Shown here piece after piece: positions 9,217 to 18,820 of a stretch of 64,000 nt of DNA. The notes beneath the pieces are model-generated. The model saw only the letters and a program-made list of their open reading frames with translations, did no database searches and was not told where the DNA came from. The position numbers and the translations under genes are program-made. Each line of letters starts with the position of its first letter. The stretch's first letter is position 1. The DNA comes from Mycolicibacterium vulneris (GTDB lineage Bacteria; Actinomycetota; Actinomycetes; Mycobacteriales; Mycobacteriaceae): the NCBI RefSeq assembly GCF_002104765.1, contig NZ_NCXM01000007.1, positions 124,001 to 188,000 on the forward strand, read 5' to 3'.

Positions 9217-10779
9217 GTGCCGAATCCGTTGAGCGAGACCCTCGGCCTGGTCACCACGCTGAGCCGCGCCGGCATGATCGCGCCGATGCGCCCCGACCGC
9301 TACCTGAAGATGGCCGCGGCCATGCGCCGCGAGGGCATGGGCATGACGGTCGGCTTCGCCAGTGCGGCGCAGCGCTGCCCGGATCGTCCCGGGCTGATCG
9401 ACGAGCGCGGCACGCTGACCTGGCGCGAGCTCGACGAGCGGATCAACGCGTTCGGCGCCGCGCTGCAACAGCTGCCCGCGGGTCAACCCAGGGTCGTGGG
9501 CATCATGTGCCGCAATCACCGCGGCTTCGTCGAGGCGGTGGTGGCCGTCAACCGGATCGGTTCCGATGTCGTGCTGCTCAACACCTCGTTCGCCGGGCCC
9601 GCGCTGGCCGACAGGCCGGACGCCGCCCGCATCGTGGCCTGGACGGACGGGCAACACGATCTCACCGTCGAGAAGCTGATCGCCGCCCACGCCGGGCAAC
9701 AGCCCCAGCGCTCCGGCCGCAAGGGCCGGATGATCCTGCTCACCTCCGGCACGACCGGAACGCCCAAGGGCGCCAACCAGACCGGCGGCAACGCCGGAAT
9801 CGGCACGCTCAAGGCGATTCTGGACCGCACGCCGTGGCGGGCCGAGGAGAACATCGTGATCGTGGCGCCGATGTTCCACGCCTGGGGTTTCTCCCAGTTG
9901 ATCTTCGCCGCGTCCATGGCCTGCACGGTGATCACCCGACGCAAATTCGACCCCGAGGCCACGCTGGACCTCATCGACCGCCACAAGGCCACCGGGCTCG
10001 CCGTGGTGCCGGTGATGTTCGACCGCATCATGGAGCTGCCCGCCGAGGTGCGGCGCCGCTACAGCGGCCGGTCGCTGAGATTCGCCGCGGCATCGGGATC
10101 GCGGATGCGACCCGACGTGGTCATCGCGTTCATGGACGCGTTCGGCGACGTGATCTACAACAACTACAACGCCACCGAGGCCGGCATGATCGCGACGGCC
10201 ACACCACAGGATTTGCGTGCGGCACCCGACACCGCGGGCCGGCCCGCGGGGGGAACCGAAATCCGAATCCTGGACCCGGAATTCAACGAACTGCCCACCG
10301 GCGAGGTCGGCAGTATCTACGTGCGCAACAACACTCAGTTCGACGGCTACACGGAGGGCTCCACCGGCAAAGGGAAGGACTTCCACGCCGGCTTCATGTC
10401 GTCGGGCGACCTGGGCTATCTCGATGAGGCGGGGCGACTGTTCGTCGTCGGCCGCGACGACGAGATGATCGTTTCCGGCGGCGAGAACGTGTACCCGATC
10501 GAGGTGGAGAAGATTCTGGCGGCACATCCCGACGTGGCGGAGGCATCGGTAATCGGCGTGGACGACGAACAATACGGGCAGCGGCTGGCGGCCTTCGTGG
10601 TGCTCGAGCCCGGCGCCGCGCTCGACGCGGGCGCCGCACCCGAGGCGCTCAAGCAGCACGTGCGGGAGAACCTGGCCAACTACAAGATCCCCCGCGAGAT
10701 CACGGTGCTGGACGAGCTTCCCCGCAGCAGCACCGGCAAGATCCTGCGCGCCGAGCTGCAAGCGCGGGTGACCGGCTGA
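9217..10779 (+). CDS. fadD12: Fatty-acyl-CoA/AMP ligase FadD12
   Basis: A 520-residue ANL-superfamily ligase that activates fatty acids through an acyl-adenylate. Motifs: P-loop LLTSGTTGTPKGANQ (about 174-188), adenylate motif NNYNATEAG, SSGDLGYLDEAGRLFVVGR and the C-terminal hinge/lysine motif RSSTGKILR. The start is GTG at 9217, just after the upstream stop. At about residues 122-140 the text runs NTSFAGPALADRPDAARIVA, where related FadDs carry roughly 20-30 more residues between the two Ala-Leu-Ala-like stretches. This looks like an in-frame internal deletion upstream of the P-loop, so activity may be altered. Confidence 0.85.
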   Translation: MPNPLSETLGLVTTLSRAGMIAPMRPDRYLKMAAAMRREGMGMTVGFASAAQRCPDRPGLIDERGTLTWRELDERINAFGAALQQLPAGQPRVVGIMCRNHRGFVEAVVAVNRIGSDVVLLNTSFAGPALADRPDAARIVAWTDGQHDLTVEKLIAAHAGQQPQRSGRKGRMILLTSGTTGTPKGANQTGGNAGIGTLKAILDRTPWRAEENIVIVAPMFHAWGFSQLIFAASMACTVITRRKFDPEATLDLIDRHKATGLAVVPVMFDRIMELPAEVRRRYSGRSLRFAAASGSRMRPDVVIAFMDAFGDVIYNNYNATEAGMIATATPQDLRAAPDTAGRPAGGTEIRILDPEFNELPTGEVGSIYVRNNTQFDGYTEGSTGKGKDFHAGFMSSGDLGYLDEAGRLFVVGRDDEMIVSGGENVYPIEVEKILAAHPDVAEASVIGVDDEQYGQRLAAFVVLEPGAALDAGAAPEALKQHVRENLANYKIPREITVLDELPRSSTGKILRAELQARVTG

Positions 10780-12041
10780 TGCGGCTCGCCCGGACCATCA
10801 GAAAACCCCGGCCGCTCGCCCGGGCCGCGCTCGAATTGGCCAACGCCGCCAACGGTTTACGCCCACTCGCGCGCAAGGGCTACAGCACCGTGCTGGTCTT
10901 CTGGTTCGGCTGGCCGGCCTCCGAGGTGCCCGGCGTCTACTTCTCCGCCTCGCTGCTCGACGCGCTGCGGCGGGGCCGCCGCGGCGACTTCGCGGGCCGG
11001 CGCGGCAAGGCCGCCCTGGCCCTGACGGCGGCGTCCTGGGCCATCCTGGGCGTGATCAAGTATCGCGGCGTCACGACTCCCGGCCCGGTGCTGGAGGCGG
11101 GCCTGCGCGACCAACTGGGCGACGACTACGAAGAGGCGCTGAGCGAGCTGCCCCAGAGCACACCGACGCGCAGCGGGCGGCGCACCCTGCCGCTGGGCAA
11201 CACCGTGGCGCGCCGCCGCTACGTCGAGAAGACCAACGTGGTGTCCTATGGTCCGCACGGCCGCGCCAACCTCGCCGACATCTGGCGCCGCCGCGATCTG
11301 CCCCGCGACGGCAAGGCGCCCGTCCTGCTGCAGGTGCCGGGCGGCGCCTGGATGATCGGGATGCGCCGCCCCCAGGCCTATCCGCTGATGAGCCACCTGG
11401 CCGCGCGCGGCTGGGTGTGCGTGTCGATCGGCTACCGGGTGTCGCCCCGGCACACCTGGCCCGACCACATCGTCGACGTCAAACGCGCGCTGGCCTGGGT
11501 CAAGGAGAACATCTCCCGCTACGGCGGCGACCCGAACTTCGTGGCCATCACCGGCGGATCCGCCGGCGGCCACCTGTGTTCGCTGGCGGCGCTGACGCCC
11601 AACGACCCGAAGTTCCAGCCCGGGTTCGAGGATGCCGACACCTCGGTGGTCGCCGCGGTGCCGGTGTACGGGCGCTACGACTGGTTCTCCACCGAGGGTG
11701 AGGGCCGGCGCGAATTCGTGGACCTGCTCCAAAAGTTCGTCGTCAAAAAGAAATTCGCGACCCACCGCGACATCTACGTCGACGCCTCGCCGATCCGGCG
11801 GCTGCGCGCCGACGCACCGCCGTTCTTCGTCCTGCACGGCCACGACGATTCGCTGATCCCGGTCGGTGAGGCCGAAGAGTTCGTCGAGGAACTGCGCGCG
11901 GTGTCGAAGAACCCGGTCGCCTACGCCGAATTACCGCACGCCCAACACGCTTTCGATATCTTCAGTTCCCCGCGCGCGCATCGGTCCGCGGAGGCCGTGG
12001 CGCGATTCCTGTCGTGGGTGTATGCCTCCACTGGTTTCTGA
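10779..12041 (+). CDS. lipO: Alpha/beta hydrolase, esterase LipO (Rv1426c-like)
   Basis: A 420-residue esterase/lipase of the hormone-sensitive-lipase style. The nucleophile elbow is GGSAGGH, the acid is in HGHDDSLIPV and the catalytic His in LPHAQHAFD. The oxyanion-hole motif is VPGGAWMIG where HGGG/HGGxW is usual, so the first His is Pro. The N-terminal ~100 residues contain one or two hydrophobic segments (STVLVFWFGWPASEVPGVYF and ALTAASWAILGVIKY), suggesting membrane attachment. Its ATG (10779) overlaps the fadD12 TGA by one base, so translation is coupled. After its stop, 12042-12339 shows no gene. Confidence 0.85.
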   Translation: MRLARTIRKPRPLARAALELANAANGLRPLARKGYSTVLVFWFGWPASEVPGVYFSASLLDALRRGRRGDFAGRRGKAALALTAASWAILGVIKYRGVTTPGPVLEAGLRDQLGDDYEEALSELPQSTPTRSGRRTLPLGNTVARRRYVEKTNVVSYGPHGRANLADIWRRRDLPRDGKAPVLLQVPGGAWMIGMRRPQAYPLMSHLAARGWVCVSIGYRVSPRHTWPDHIVDVKRALAWVKENISRYGGDPNFVAITGGSAGGHLCSLAALTPNDPKFQPGFEDADTSVVAAVPVYGRYDWFSTEGEGRREFVDLLQKFVVKKKFATHRDIYVDASPIRRLRADAPPFFVLHGHDDSLIPVGEAEEFVEELRAVSKNPVAYAELPHAQHAFDIFSSPRAHRSAEAVARFLSWVYASTGF

Positions 12042-12339
12042 ATCCGCCCGAGCGCGACTAGACGTGTCTCCGGTATGCGGGCTGCAACCCTCAGCTCGCG
12101 CCGCACCGACCGCGTGTCGCCCCATCAGAACTGCACCGAAGTCACATCGCTCTGCAAAATGACGCGGTGCGCACCAACACGTCGAAGCGGCAGATGAACA
12201 CGTCAGGCAGACGAGCTGCTTATTGGCGGCGTCCGGTCCCCCGTCATCCGGATAGGTGAGCAGGGCCGTCGGGAGATTTGCGGGATCCGACCATTGATTT
12301 CGGTCGCGGTGCACCACACCTCCCAGCTACGGTTATGCA

Positions 12340-13707
12340 GTGATGTTTGGTCACGCATATTTAGAGCCAGATTGGCGGCGAGAAGCCCTGCGGACCAATC
12401 TGTGGGTTGTCCCTGCGATCGAAACAGCGGTCATATCGCTTCTCTTCTTCGTCACTTATACGGCAGACCGCGCCGCCTATTACGGGCACATTCATTTCCC
12501 AGAGTGGGTACTCAACGGTACCGCCGATACCGCGCGAGTCATCCTGACCACGATTGCCGCGGCGATCATCACCGTGATCGGCATCGTCTTCTCGATCACC
12601 ATCGTGGTCCTGACGCTCGCCTCGACTCAATTCGGGCCGAGAATGTTGCGCAACTGCGTGCGCGACGTGGGAACGCAAGTGGCACTTGGGGCTTTCGTTG
12701 CGACGTTTTGCTACACGATGATCACCCTGGTATCGGTCGGTGGCGGTGAAAAGGGTGAGTTTGTTCCGCATCTGTCGATCACCGTGGCTTTGGCGCTGAC
12801 AATCACCAATGTCGGCGTACTGATCTACTTCCTGAATCATGTCGCCGTGATGATCCAGCTACCCGTCGTGATCGCGGGCATCGCAAAAACTCTCACCGCC
12901 GAGATCGAGGCAGAAAATCGAGCAGGTTTCCCCGCCGACGAGGCGGAGCGCGAACCGTACGAGGAATTGCTGACTCGCCTGGCCGAGGGTGGTGCCCCGA
13001 TCCGCACACCGCGCAGCGGCTACCTGCAAGTGATCCGAATGCAAAAACTGGTGAAGGTAGCCTCCAAGGCCGGTGCGGTCATCGAGCTGCCCTATCGCCC
13101 AGGGCATTTCTTCGTCGCGGGCCAGGTGATGGCGCGGGTGTGGCCGCCCAGTGCGGCCGCCGCGGTGGAGCAGAGTCTGGCTTTTGGCCATATCGCGGGT
13201 GCGTATCGCACACTCCCCCAGGATATTTCGTTCGGAATCGACCAATTGGTGGAGATTGCCCTACGTGCGTTGTCACCCGCGGTCAACGACACCTTCACGG
13301 GAATGACCTGTGTCGACTGGATCGCCGACGGACTTTGCCGGATTTCGCGTTCGTGGCATCCGCGACGGATCCGGTGTGACGCGCGCGGAGAGATACGCGT
13401 GATTGCCTACCAGCCCGATTTTGAACGGTTGGTGCAACGGGCTTTTGACACAATCCGGCAGGCGGCAGCCGGCATGCCCGCGATCCTGATCCGGCAGCTC
13501 GATGCATTGGCGAAGATCGCCGAGCAGACGCCCGACCGGACCCGGCAAACAGTACTACGCGACCAAGCCGAGGCTATCCAGAGATTAAACCTGGATACGG
13601 TGGCCGACCAGGGAGACCGAGACGACGTCACGCGTCGCTATCAGGCGGTCATGGCACTGATTGGCTCGGGCGACAAACCATCGTCGTCCGAGACGCTTGC
13701 CAGTTAA
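12340..13707 (+). CDS. DUF2254 family membrane protein
   Basis: A 455-residue predicted inner-membrane protein recognised as DUF2254. Four hydrophobic segments are seen in the first ~170 residues: WVVPAIETAVISLLFFVTYT, VILTTIAAAIITVIGIVFSI, LGAFVATFCYTMITLVSV and ITVALALTITNVGVLIYF. A long soluble C-terminal part carries PAVNDTFTG, the family's conserved stretch. The start may be GTG 12340 or the adjacent ATG 12343. It converges on the ArsB/NhaD-type transporter with 25 bp between stops. Function is not established; the company of ion transporters suggests membrane ion or osmotic homeostasis. Confidence 0.8.
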   Translation: MMFGHAYLEPDWRREALRTNLWVVPAIETAVISLLFFVTYTADRAAYYGHIHFPEWVLNGTADTARVILTTIAAAIITVIGIVFSITIVVLTLASTQFGPRMLRNCVRDVGTQVALGAFVATFCYTMITLVSVGGGEKGEFVPHLSITVALALTITNVGVLIYFLNHVAVMIQLPVVIAGIAKTLTAEIEAENRAGFPADEAEREPYEELLTRLAEGGAPIRTPRSGYLQVIRMQKLVKVASKAGAVIELPYRPGHFFVAGQVMARVWPPSAAAAVEQSLAFGHIAGAYRTLPQDISFGIDQLVEIALRALSPAVNDTFTGMTCVDWIADGLCRISRSWHPRRIRCDARGEIRVIAYQPDFERLVQRAFDTIRQAAAGMPAILIRQLDALAKIAEQTPDRTRQTVLRDQAEAIQRLNLDTVADQGDRDDVTRRYQAVMALIGSGDKPSSSETLAS

Positions 13708-13732
13708 CGCGTTCCCCGCTCGATACGCGCGG

Positions 13733-15034
13733 CTACGCCAACAGGAAGTAGCGCACCCACAAGTAGCCAATGCCGATTAACGCCGACGTCGCGGTCACTA
13801 CCGCCCCTCGTCGGGTGAAGTCCCAGAAGGAGACGGCGCTGCCGGCGCGCACGGCGATCCCGACGACGACGACGTTCGCGCTGGCCCCGACGGCGGTGAG
13901 GTTGCCGCCGAGGACGGTGCCCAGGATCAAGGCCCACCACAGCACGCCGTGCGGGTTGAGGTGCTGATTTGACGCGGTGAACTGTCCGACGATCGGTGTC
14001 ATCGTGGCGGCATAGGGGACGTTATTGACAAAGCCGCTGAAAAGGAAGGACACGCCGAGGATCAGTAGTGTCGTCATCCACGGCCCGCCACCGGTTGCAT
14101 GGCTGGCCAAGTGCGCCAATTTATCGATGACGCCGGTTTTGACCAGCGTTCCGACCATGATGAACAGCCCCGCAAAGAACAGCAGCGTCTCCCACTCGAC
14201 GCTGGACAGATAAAACTCACGGCCCAGACGGGAGATCACTATCAGGAGCCCGGCGCCGGTCATCGCCACGAGTGACGGCTCCATGTGGATCTGCTTGTGC
14301 GCGACGAACCCGGCGAAAACGGCAACCAGGATAACCCCGCAGTGGATCAGCAGCCGGGGATTGCGGATCGCTTCGCGTTCATCCATCGACATGACATTGG
14401 CGATTCGCTCAGGGTCGACAGTGAAAGCGCCGGGGAACAGGGGGCGTAGTAGCGCAACCAGGGCACCGAGAACGATGATCACCACGGGCGCCATGTTGGC
14501 CAGAAAGGACACAAAACTCAGGTCGGCTCCGGTGCCGATGATGATGGTGGTCGGGTCACCGACCAGCGTCGCCGCGCCGCCGATGTTGGCTGCGAACGCC
14601 TCGACGATGAGAAACGGGGAGGCAGCGACGTCCAACCGATCGCACACCAATAGCGTGACCGGCGCGATCAACAAGACCGTGGTGACGTTGTCCAGGAAAG
14701 CCGATCCGAGCGCGGTGACCAGCAACAGCAGCACCATGATCCGCAGCGGGGAGCCCTTGGCACGCTTGGCCGACCAGATCGCCACGTATTCGAACACGCC
14801 GGTCTGGCGCACGACGCTGACGATGATCATCATCCCCAGGAGCAGAAAGATGACATCCCAGTCGATTCCGGTGTCCTCCGAGTAAAAGACTTCATGGGAA
14901 TTGACGACCGGCAAGAAGAACATGGCCGTCGCGCCGGCCAGCGCCACCAGTGTCTTGTTAAAACGCTCGATGGTGATCAACCCGTAGGCGATCACGAACA
15001 CTACGACCGCGTAAATCGCGTGAAACGCGCTCAT
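13733..15034 (-). CDS. ArsB/NhaD-type (IT superfamily) ion transporter
   Basis: A 433-residue polytopic transporter of the ArsB/NhaD/P-protein family (Na+/H+ antiport or anion export). Paired family signatures are present: [20 protein letters not shown] with [16 protein letters not shown] in the first half, and [20 protein letters not shown] with [20 protein letters not shown] in the second, an inverted-repeat architecture. ATG at 15034 follows GGGGGGACGGCAG on the minus strand, so I prefer it to the upstream in-frame GTG at 15079. The substrate cannot be fixed from sequence. A CBS-domain gene lies 58 bp upstream in the same direction and may be its regulatory partner. Confidence 0.85.
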   Translation of the reverse strand: MSAFHAIYAVVVFVIAYGLITIERFNKTLVALAGATAMFFLPVVNSHEVFYSEDTGIDWDVIFLLLGMMIIVSVVRQTGVFEYVAIWSAKRAKGSPLRIMVLLLLVTALGSAFLDNVTTVLLIAPVTLLVCDRLDVAASPFLIVEAFAANIGGAATLVGDPTTIIIGTGADLSFVSFLANMAPVVIIVLGALVALLRPLFPGAFTVDPERIANVMSMDEREAIRNPRLLIHCGVILVAVFAGFVAHKQIHMEPSLVAMTGAGLLIVISRLGREFYLSSVEWETLLFFAGLFIMVGTLVKTGVIDKLAHLASHATGGGPWMTTLLILGVSFLFSGFVNNVPYAATMTPIVGQFTASNQHLNPHGVLWWALILGTVLGGNLTAVGASANVVVVGIAVRAGSAVSFWDFTRRGAVVTATSALIGIGYLWVRYFLLA

Positions 15035-15092
15035 CTGCCGTCCCCCCGTTGGGCATGTGCGCGGCTCGGTACCGCGCACCGCGATCCACCGA

Positions 15093-15536
15093 TCACGACT
15101 TCAGCACTGCGGCGAGCAAGCGTGAGGCCGTAATCACGCCAAGTAGATTTCCACCCCTTTCCACCGGGATCAGCGGAGTGCGCAGCCTCGCCATTTTCGC
15201 AGCGACTTCGAGGACGGTCTCGTCGAATTCAGCGGGCGGCACGTTGACCAAATGCTCTGGCAGCATGGCGCCGACCGCCTTGCCACGCAATCGGTCCGCA
15301 ACGTGATCAGCAACCGACTCGCTCAACACACCAGCTAGCAATGGATCATCCTGCACAAAGCGCGGCACCACAAATCGAACCACTTGGGAGGCCGGTAGCA
15401 CCGCGTAAAGTCCGCCAGACGCGTCAACGACCAAGATCCCCGGAAGCCGTTGCTCAGCGATCATACGGACGGCCTCAACCGCGTCAGCATCGATACGGAT
15501 CACCGGAAAGGCCTCAGCAATATCCTCGGCGCGCAT
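15093..15536 (-). CDS. CBS-domain pair protein
   Basis: A 147-residue protein made of two CBS motifs (about residues 5-55 and 88-145), the adenosyl-nucleotide-binding regulatory module. Visible CBS signatures are [20 protein letters not shown] and [20 protein letters not shown]. No enzymatic domain is attached. It lies directly upstream of the ArsB/NhaD-type transporter on the same strand, and CBS modules often gate channels and transporters, so a control role over that transporter is a reasonable inference. Confidence 0.8.
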   Translation of the reverse strand: MRAEDIAEAFPVIRIDADAVEAVRMIAEQRLPGILVVDASGGLYAVLPASQVVRFVVPRFVQDDPLLAGVLSESVADHVADRLRGKAVGAMLPEHLVNVPPAEFDETVLEVAAKMARLRTPLIPVERGGNLLGVITASRLLAAVLKS

Positions 15537-16293
15537 GCGCCGACCCTAGCAATCGCAGCCCGGCGATCCCAGCATTCTTGACGAATGCTGAACGGCGGCG
15601 GGAGGCTTGGCTGCCCGTCCGCCGGACTCTAGCCGCCCTTCAGCTATCGCAGAGCACAACACCTTTGCTCGGCCGCGTCATCATGCGGAACTGGCGAAGT
15701 CGGCGTCGCCACCGGCAGTGTTGTGGATCAGCCGAGTTGATACACCTCTGAATAGACCCGCGACATAATTGACCCCCCTGCAAGCTGGGGAGGTGTCGTG
15801 ACGCATTGTTCTCGTCACCCGTTCAAAAGCTCCGAAACTTCTTGTGCGACACCGCCTTTGGTGCCGCGAGAAGACCAAGAGACGTCACCGAATTCCTATC
15901 GCTTTTCGGTCTTTTTACATGAATAAACATAACGTTAACAATCTGAACCACGCAGCCGCCGCAAAGTTGCCCGATGTAAATATTGTGGGATACACATAGG
16001 TGGCACTCCGCAGCCGAGATCGCTACAGGCCTTCCGGCCTTCCCGAATAATCCTCAGGGCGCCAACGTGATTCGTCCATGAACACAGAGGCATTTCCCGC
16101 TACCCGTAGCTGCTGCCCGCCGCCGTAGCTAACTCGACGGCCAGGCTGATCTCGCTCGGATTGCCCCGGAGGCGCAGACGACGCAGACTAAGCACGTGCG
16201 GCTGCCGGAAAAGAAGCTGCCGGGCTCTCGAAATGGCAACCGCGGGGAGGAAGGCCTTCGGCTTCCGGGAAACGGCCAGATCGGAGGAGATCT
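15537..16293. other. Long intergenic region before the KimA genes
   Basis: No protein gene is supported across ~750 bp. It is locally AT-richer (15880-15960, including TTTTTACATGAATAAACATA), which suits a promoter for rightward transcription into the KimA genes. The hairpin AGGCC-TTCC-GGCCT sits at 16027-16040, and a segment resembling the 3' core of the ydaO riboswitch lies at 16115-16140 (separate entry). A weaker C/G-rich inverted pair is near 15772-15792. Confidence 0.5.
16015..16160 (+). promoter_or_regulatory. Possible divergent c-di-AMP (ydaO/yuaA) riboswitch
   Basis: The order of elements resembles the ydaO class: a short hairpin AGGCC-TTCC-GGCCT (16027-16040), then CCCGAATAATCC (compare GGGGUGAAUCC), then CAGGGC, and later GCCCGCCGCCGTAGCTAAC (16115-16133; compare GCCCGAAUCCGUCAGCUAAC) followed by TCGACGGC. 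The AGCTAAC block is the most telling match. In Bacillus subtilis this riboswitch controls kimA, and the gene downstream here is KimA-type. Against it: the spacer between the GGGC and GCCC arms is long, several conserved positions differ, and the start codon is ~350 nt away. Covariance-model scoring would decide. Confidence 0.35.
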
Positions 16294-16494
16294 GTGAAAT
16301 ACCAATCGCTGATGCTGCCCACCTACCTCGGTGAGCGGCAACCAGCGGCGGCCAGGTCCAGGGCCGACGCCAACTTGGGTTTTTTCGGACAGCGGCCGCC
16401 CGTCGTCGTCGACCGCAACGTCGATGTGCCGGTGGTGGTCGTCGCTGTCGGGCGGCGGTGCGCAAAAGCGGCAAGCCTTTCGTTGTCGCTCTGA
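16294..16494 (+). CDS. Possible 66-residue leader ORF upstream of the first KimA gene
   Basis: GTG at 16294 follows GGAGGAG (16283-16289), a strong ribosome binding site, and the frame ends 16 nt before the KimA ATG. The predicted product starts MKYQSLMLPTYLGE and contains a valine run (VDVPVVVVAVGRR). No family is recognised and composition is not clearly protein-like. It may be a translated leader coupled to the KimA gene, or just an open frame in the 5' UTR. Confidence 0.25.
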   Translation: MKYQSLMLPTYLGERQPAAARSRADANLGFFGQRPPVVVDRNVDVPVVVVAVGRRCAKAASLSLSL

Positions 16495-16510
16495 TCGGGA
16501 GGGTGCGGGC

Positions 16511-18802
16511 ATGAGATCGTCGACTGACCGGCTGGGTGTCTCGTTGTCGATCGGCGACGTGGGCAAGCGCCTCTTTTTGGGTAAGCCGCTGATCAGCGAG
16601 CACCTGGAATCGGAGAGCTTGTCGAACGTTGTTGCGCTGGGCGCGCTTTCACCGGATGCGATCTCGTCGACGGTTTATGGTCCCGAACAGATCATGGTTG
16701 AGCTGCTGCCTGCCGCCGGGTTGGCCGCGTACGTGCTGGTGCTTCCGATCGCCGGTGTCATCTTGCTGATATTGGCGCTGGTGACCGGATCGTATCGGCA
16801 GGTCGTGATGGCTTACACCCAGCGAGGCGGCTCTTATGTGGTGGCGCGGGCCAACTTCGGACCCCGGGTGGCGCAGCTGTCTGCCGCCGCGCTGTTGATC
16901 GACTACGTGGTCACCGTGGCGGTGCAGTGTGCGTCCGGCACTTTTGCGGTGGTGTCGGCGGTACCTTCGCTGGGCCCTTACCACTTGGAAATCACGGTGG
17001 TGGCGTTGCTCTTGATTGCTTACGCCAACCTACGCGGATTGCGGGAGGCGGGCCGGATATTCGCGGTGCCGGTCTACTCTTTCATCGTCATGCTCACGGT
17101 GATGATCGTGACTGGTGTCGTTCGTGAAGCCTTTTGGGGTTTACCGCAATACGATCCGGCGCACATTGCCGGAGCTGTGCCGGTGCATCAGGGCAACGGG
17201 CTGGTGATGGGCGCCACGATTCTGGTGTTGCTGCGTGCCTTCGCCAACGGCGGAACGTCGCTGACCGGCGTCGAGTCCATCGCCGACGCGGTCAACATCT
17301 TTCGTAAGCCGCAAGGCGTCAACGCGCGTCGCGTTCTCACCGCAATGGCCTGTGTCCTGGGGTTCTTGTTGGTTGGTGTCATCTACCTTGTGCACGTCAC
17401 CCACGCGACTCCCTTTGTCGCCGAATATCCGTCGATGCTTTCCGAGGTCGCCCGTGCGGTTTTCGGTACCGGGGTGATCGGCAGCAGCATGTATTGGCTT
17501 CTGCAGACGGCGAGCGCGGCCATTTTGTTCTTCGGTGCCAATACCAGTTTCAATGGTTTCCCTGCGCTGACCAGTTTCATTGCCGAGGATAGCTTTCTGC
17601 CGCGGCCGCTGGTGAAACGCGGTCATCGGCTGGTGTTCTCCAACGCCATCATCACGTTGACCGCGCTGGCGCTGATATTGCTGCTGGTGACCGGCGGCTC
17701 GGTCGACGCGATCGTGCCGCTGTTCGCAATGGGGGTGTTCACCGGGTTCTCGATGGCCGGCTATGGCATGACCAAACACCATCTCGCCCAGCGTGGGCCG
17801 GGCTGGCGCCACAAACTGGTGATCAACCTGTCCGCGGGGATCTTGTCGACGATCGTGGTGGGGATCTTCGCGGTGGCCAAGTTCACCGAGGGGGCGTGGC
17901 TGGTCGTCGTGGTCATGCCCGCACTGGTGTTCGTGTTGATGCGGCTCAACCGGCGCTACCGCGCCGAGGCCACCGTCTTGAAGACGTCTTCCACCGAGCC
18001 GCCCGGGTCGGCCGCGTATACCCGACATCGAGTGTTCGTCTTTGTGGATTCGGTTGACCTGGCCGAGATCGCGGCGCTGCGCTACGGAAAGAGCTTGCAC
18101 CCCGACGAGCTAACCGCGGTGCACTTCGTGCTGGACGCGGCTCATGCTGCGGAGTTAGCGGAGCTCTGGGACCGCTTCGATCAAGAGACTCCGCTACGCC
18201 TGATCGACTGTCCGGATCGTCACCTCAGTCGGGCCGCCCAAGAGCTGGTCCTCCAAGCGCTCGGCGAATGTCCAGAGACCGAGGTGACGGCTCTGTTGCC
18301 GCGTCGAACATATGCGCCGCTGGTGGGCCGGCTGCTGCATGACCGCACCGCGGACAAGATGTCTCGGGCTATCAGCCGGCTCCCGGGTGTGGTCGCGCTG
18401 ATCGTTCCCTACGACACGGGGTCTCGGATAGCGCAGGCGACCGCCGCCGGTTTCGAGCAACGGATCGCCCGACGAATCGGCAAAGTGCTGATGCGGATAT
18501 CGCGCATCGAGGAAAAAGACCACTCCTTGTCCCCGGCGGTGATCTCCGTGGCGGGCCTGGTTCCCGGGCGACGGGCCACCATCGAAGGATGGGTCAGGCG
18601 GGTCGAAGACATCAGCGAGGACCGGCGAACATCTCGGTGGATCCTGGTCGGCGATGACAGCGGAGAGGTCCGGGTCACTCTCCATCCCGGCCACGGTGAG
18701 ACTATCCAGCCCGGTCAGCTGCTGCGGGTCACCGCCGAGGCGCGCCGAAACGGCAACGAGCCGATGTCGATGGTCGACCCCACCTACCAAGTCGTCGAGT
18801 AA
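16511..18802 (+). CDS. KimA-type K+ transporter (APC superfamily) with C-terminal OB-fold
   Basis: A 763-residue protein. Residues ~1-480 form the 12-segment APC-type transporter with the KimA signature ALSPDAISSTVYGPEQIMVE, SYRQVVMAYTQRGGSYVVAR, SLTGVESIADAVNIFRKPQG and GANTSFNGFPALTSFIAEDS. Residues ~480-660 are the soluble KimA C-domain (HRVFVFVDSVDLAEIAALRY). Residues ~672-763 add an OB-fold-like domain (ISVAGLVPGRRATIEGWVRR, then DDSGEVRVTLHPGHG), which the downstream paralogue lacks. ATG 16511 follows GGGAGGG and is preferred to the longer frame from 16331. Role: probable proton-coupled K+ uptake, based on characterised KimA. The family match is strong, the substrate inferred. Confidence 0.8.
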   Translation: MRSSTDRLGVSLSIGDVGKRLFLGKPLISEHLESESLSNVVALGALSPDAISSTVYGPEQIMVELLPAAGLAAYVLVLPIAGVILLILALVTGSYRQVVMAYTQRGGSYVVARANFGPRVAQLSAAALLIDYVVTVAVQCASGTFAVVSAVPSLGPYHLEITVVALLLIAYANLRGLREAGRIFAVPVYSFIVMLTVMIVTGVVREAFWGLPQYDPAHIAGAVPVHQGNGLVMGATILVLLRAFANGGTSLTGVESIADAVNIFRKPQGVNARRVLTAMACVLGFLLVGVIYLVHVTHATPFVAEYPSMLSEVARAVFGTGVIGSSMYWLLQTASAAILFFGANTSFNGFPALTSFIAEDSFLPRPLVKRGHRLVFSNAIITLTALALILLLVTGGSVDAIVPLFAMGVFTGFSMAGYGMTKHHLAQRGPGWRHKLVINLSAGILSTIVVGIFAVAKFTEGAWLVVVVMPALVFVLMRLNRRYRAEATVLKTSSTEPPGSAAYTRHRVFVFVDSVDLAEIAALRYGKSLHPDELTAVHFVLDAAHAAELAELWDRFDQETPLRLIDCPDRHLSRAAQELVLQALGECPETEVTALLPRRTYAPLVGRLLHDRTADKMSRAISRLPGVVALIVPYDTGSRIAQATAAGFEQRIARRIGKVLMRISRIEEKDHSLSPAVISVAGLVPGRRATIEGWVRRVEDISEDRRTSRWILVGDDSGEVRVTLHPGHGETIQPGQLLRVTAEARRNGNEPMSMVDPTYQVVE

Positions 18803-18820
18803 CCGGGGAAGTGATGTGTT

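Noticed and set aside
9046..10761. 571-residue minus-strand open frame
   Set aside because: Antisense to fadD12, which has all ligase motifs in the correct order.
16331..16510. N-terminal extension of the first KimA protein
   Set aside because: Family members start near the MRSSTD...SIGDVGKR segment; ATG 16511 has its own GGGAGGG site, and the extension is low-complexity.
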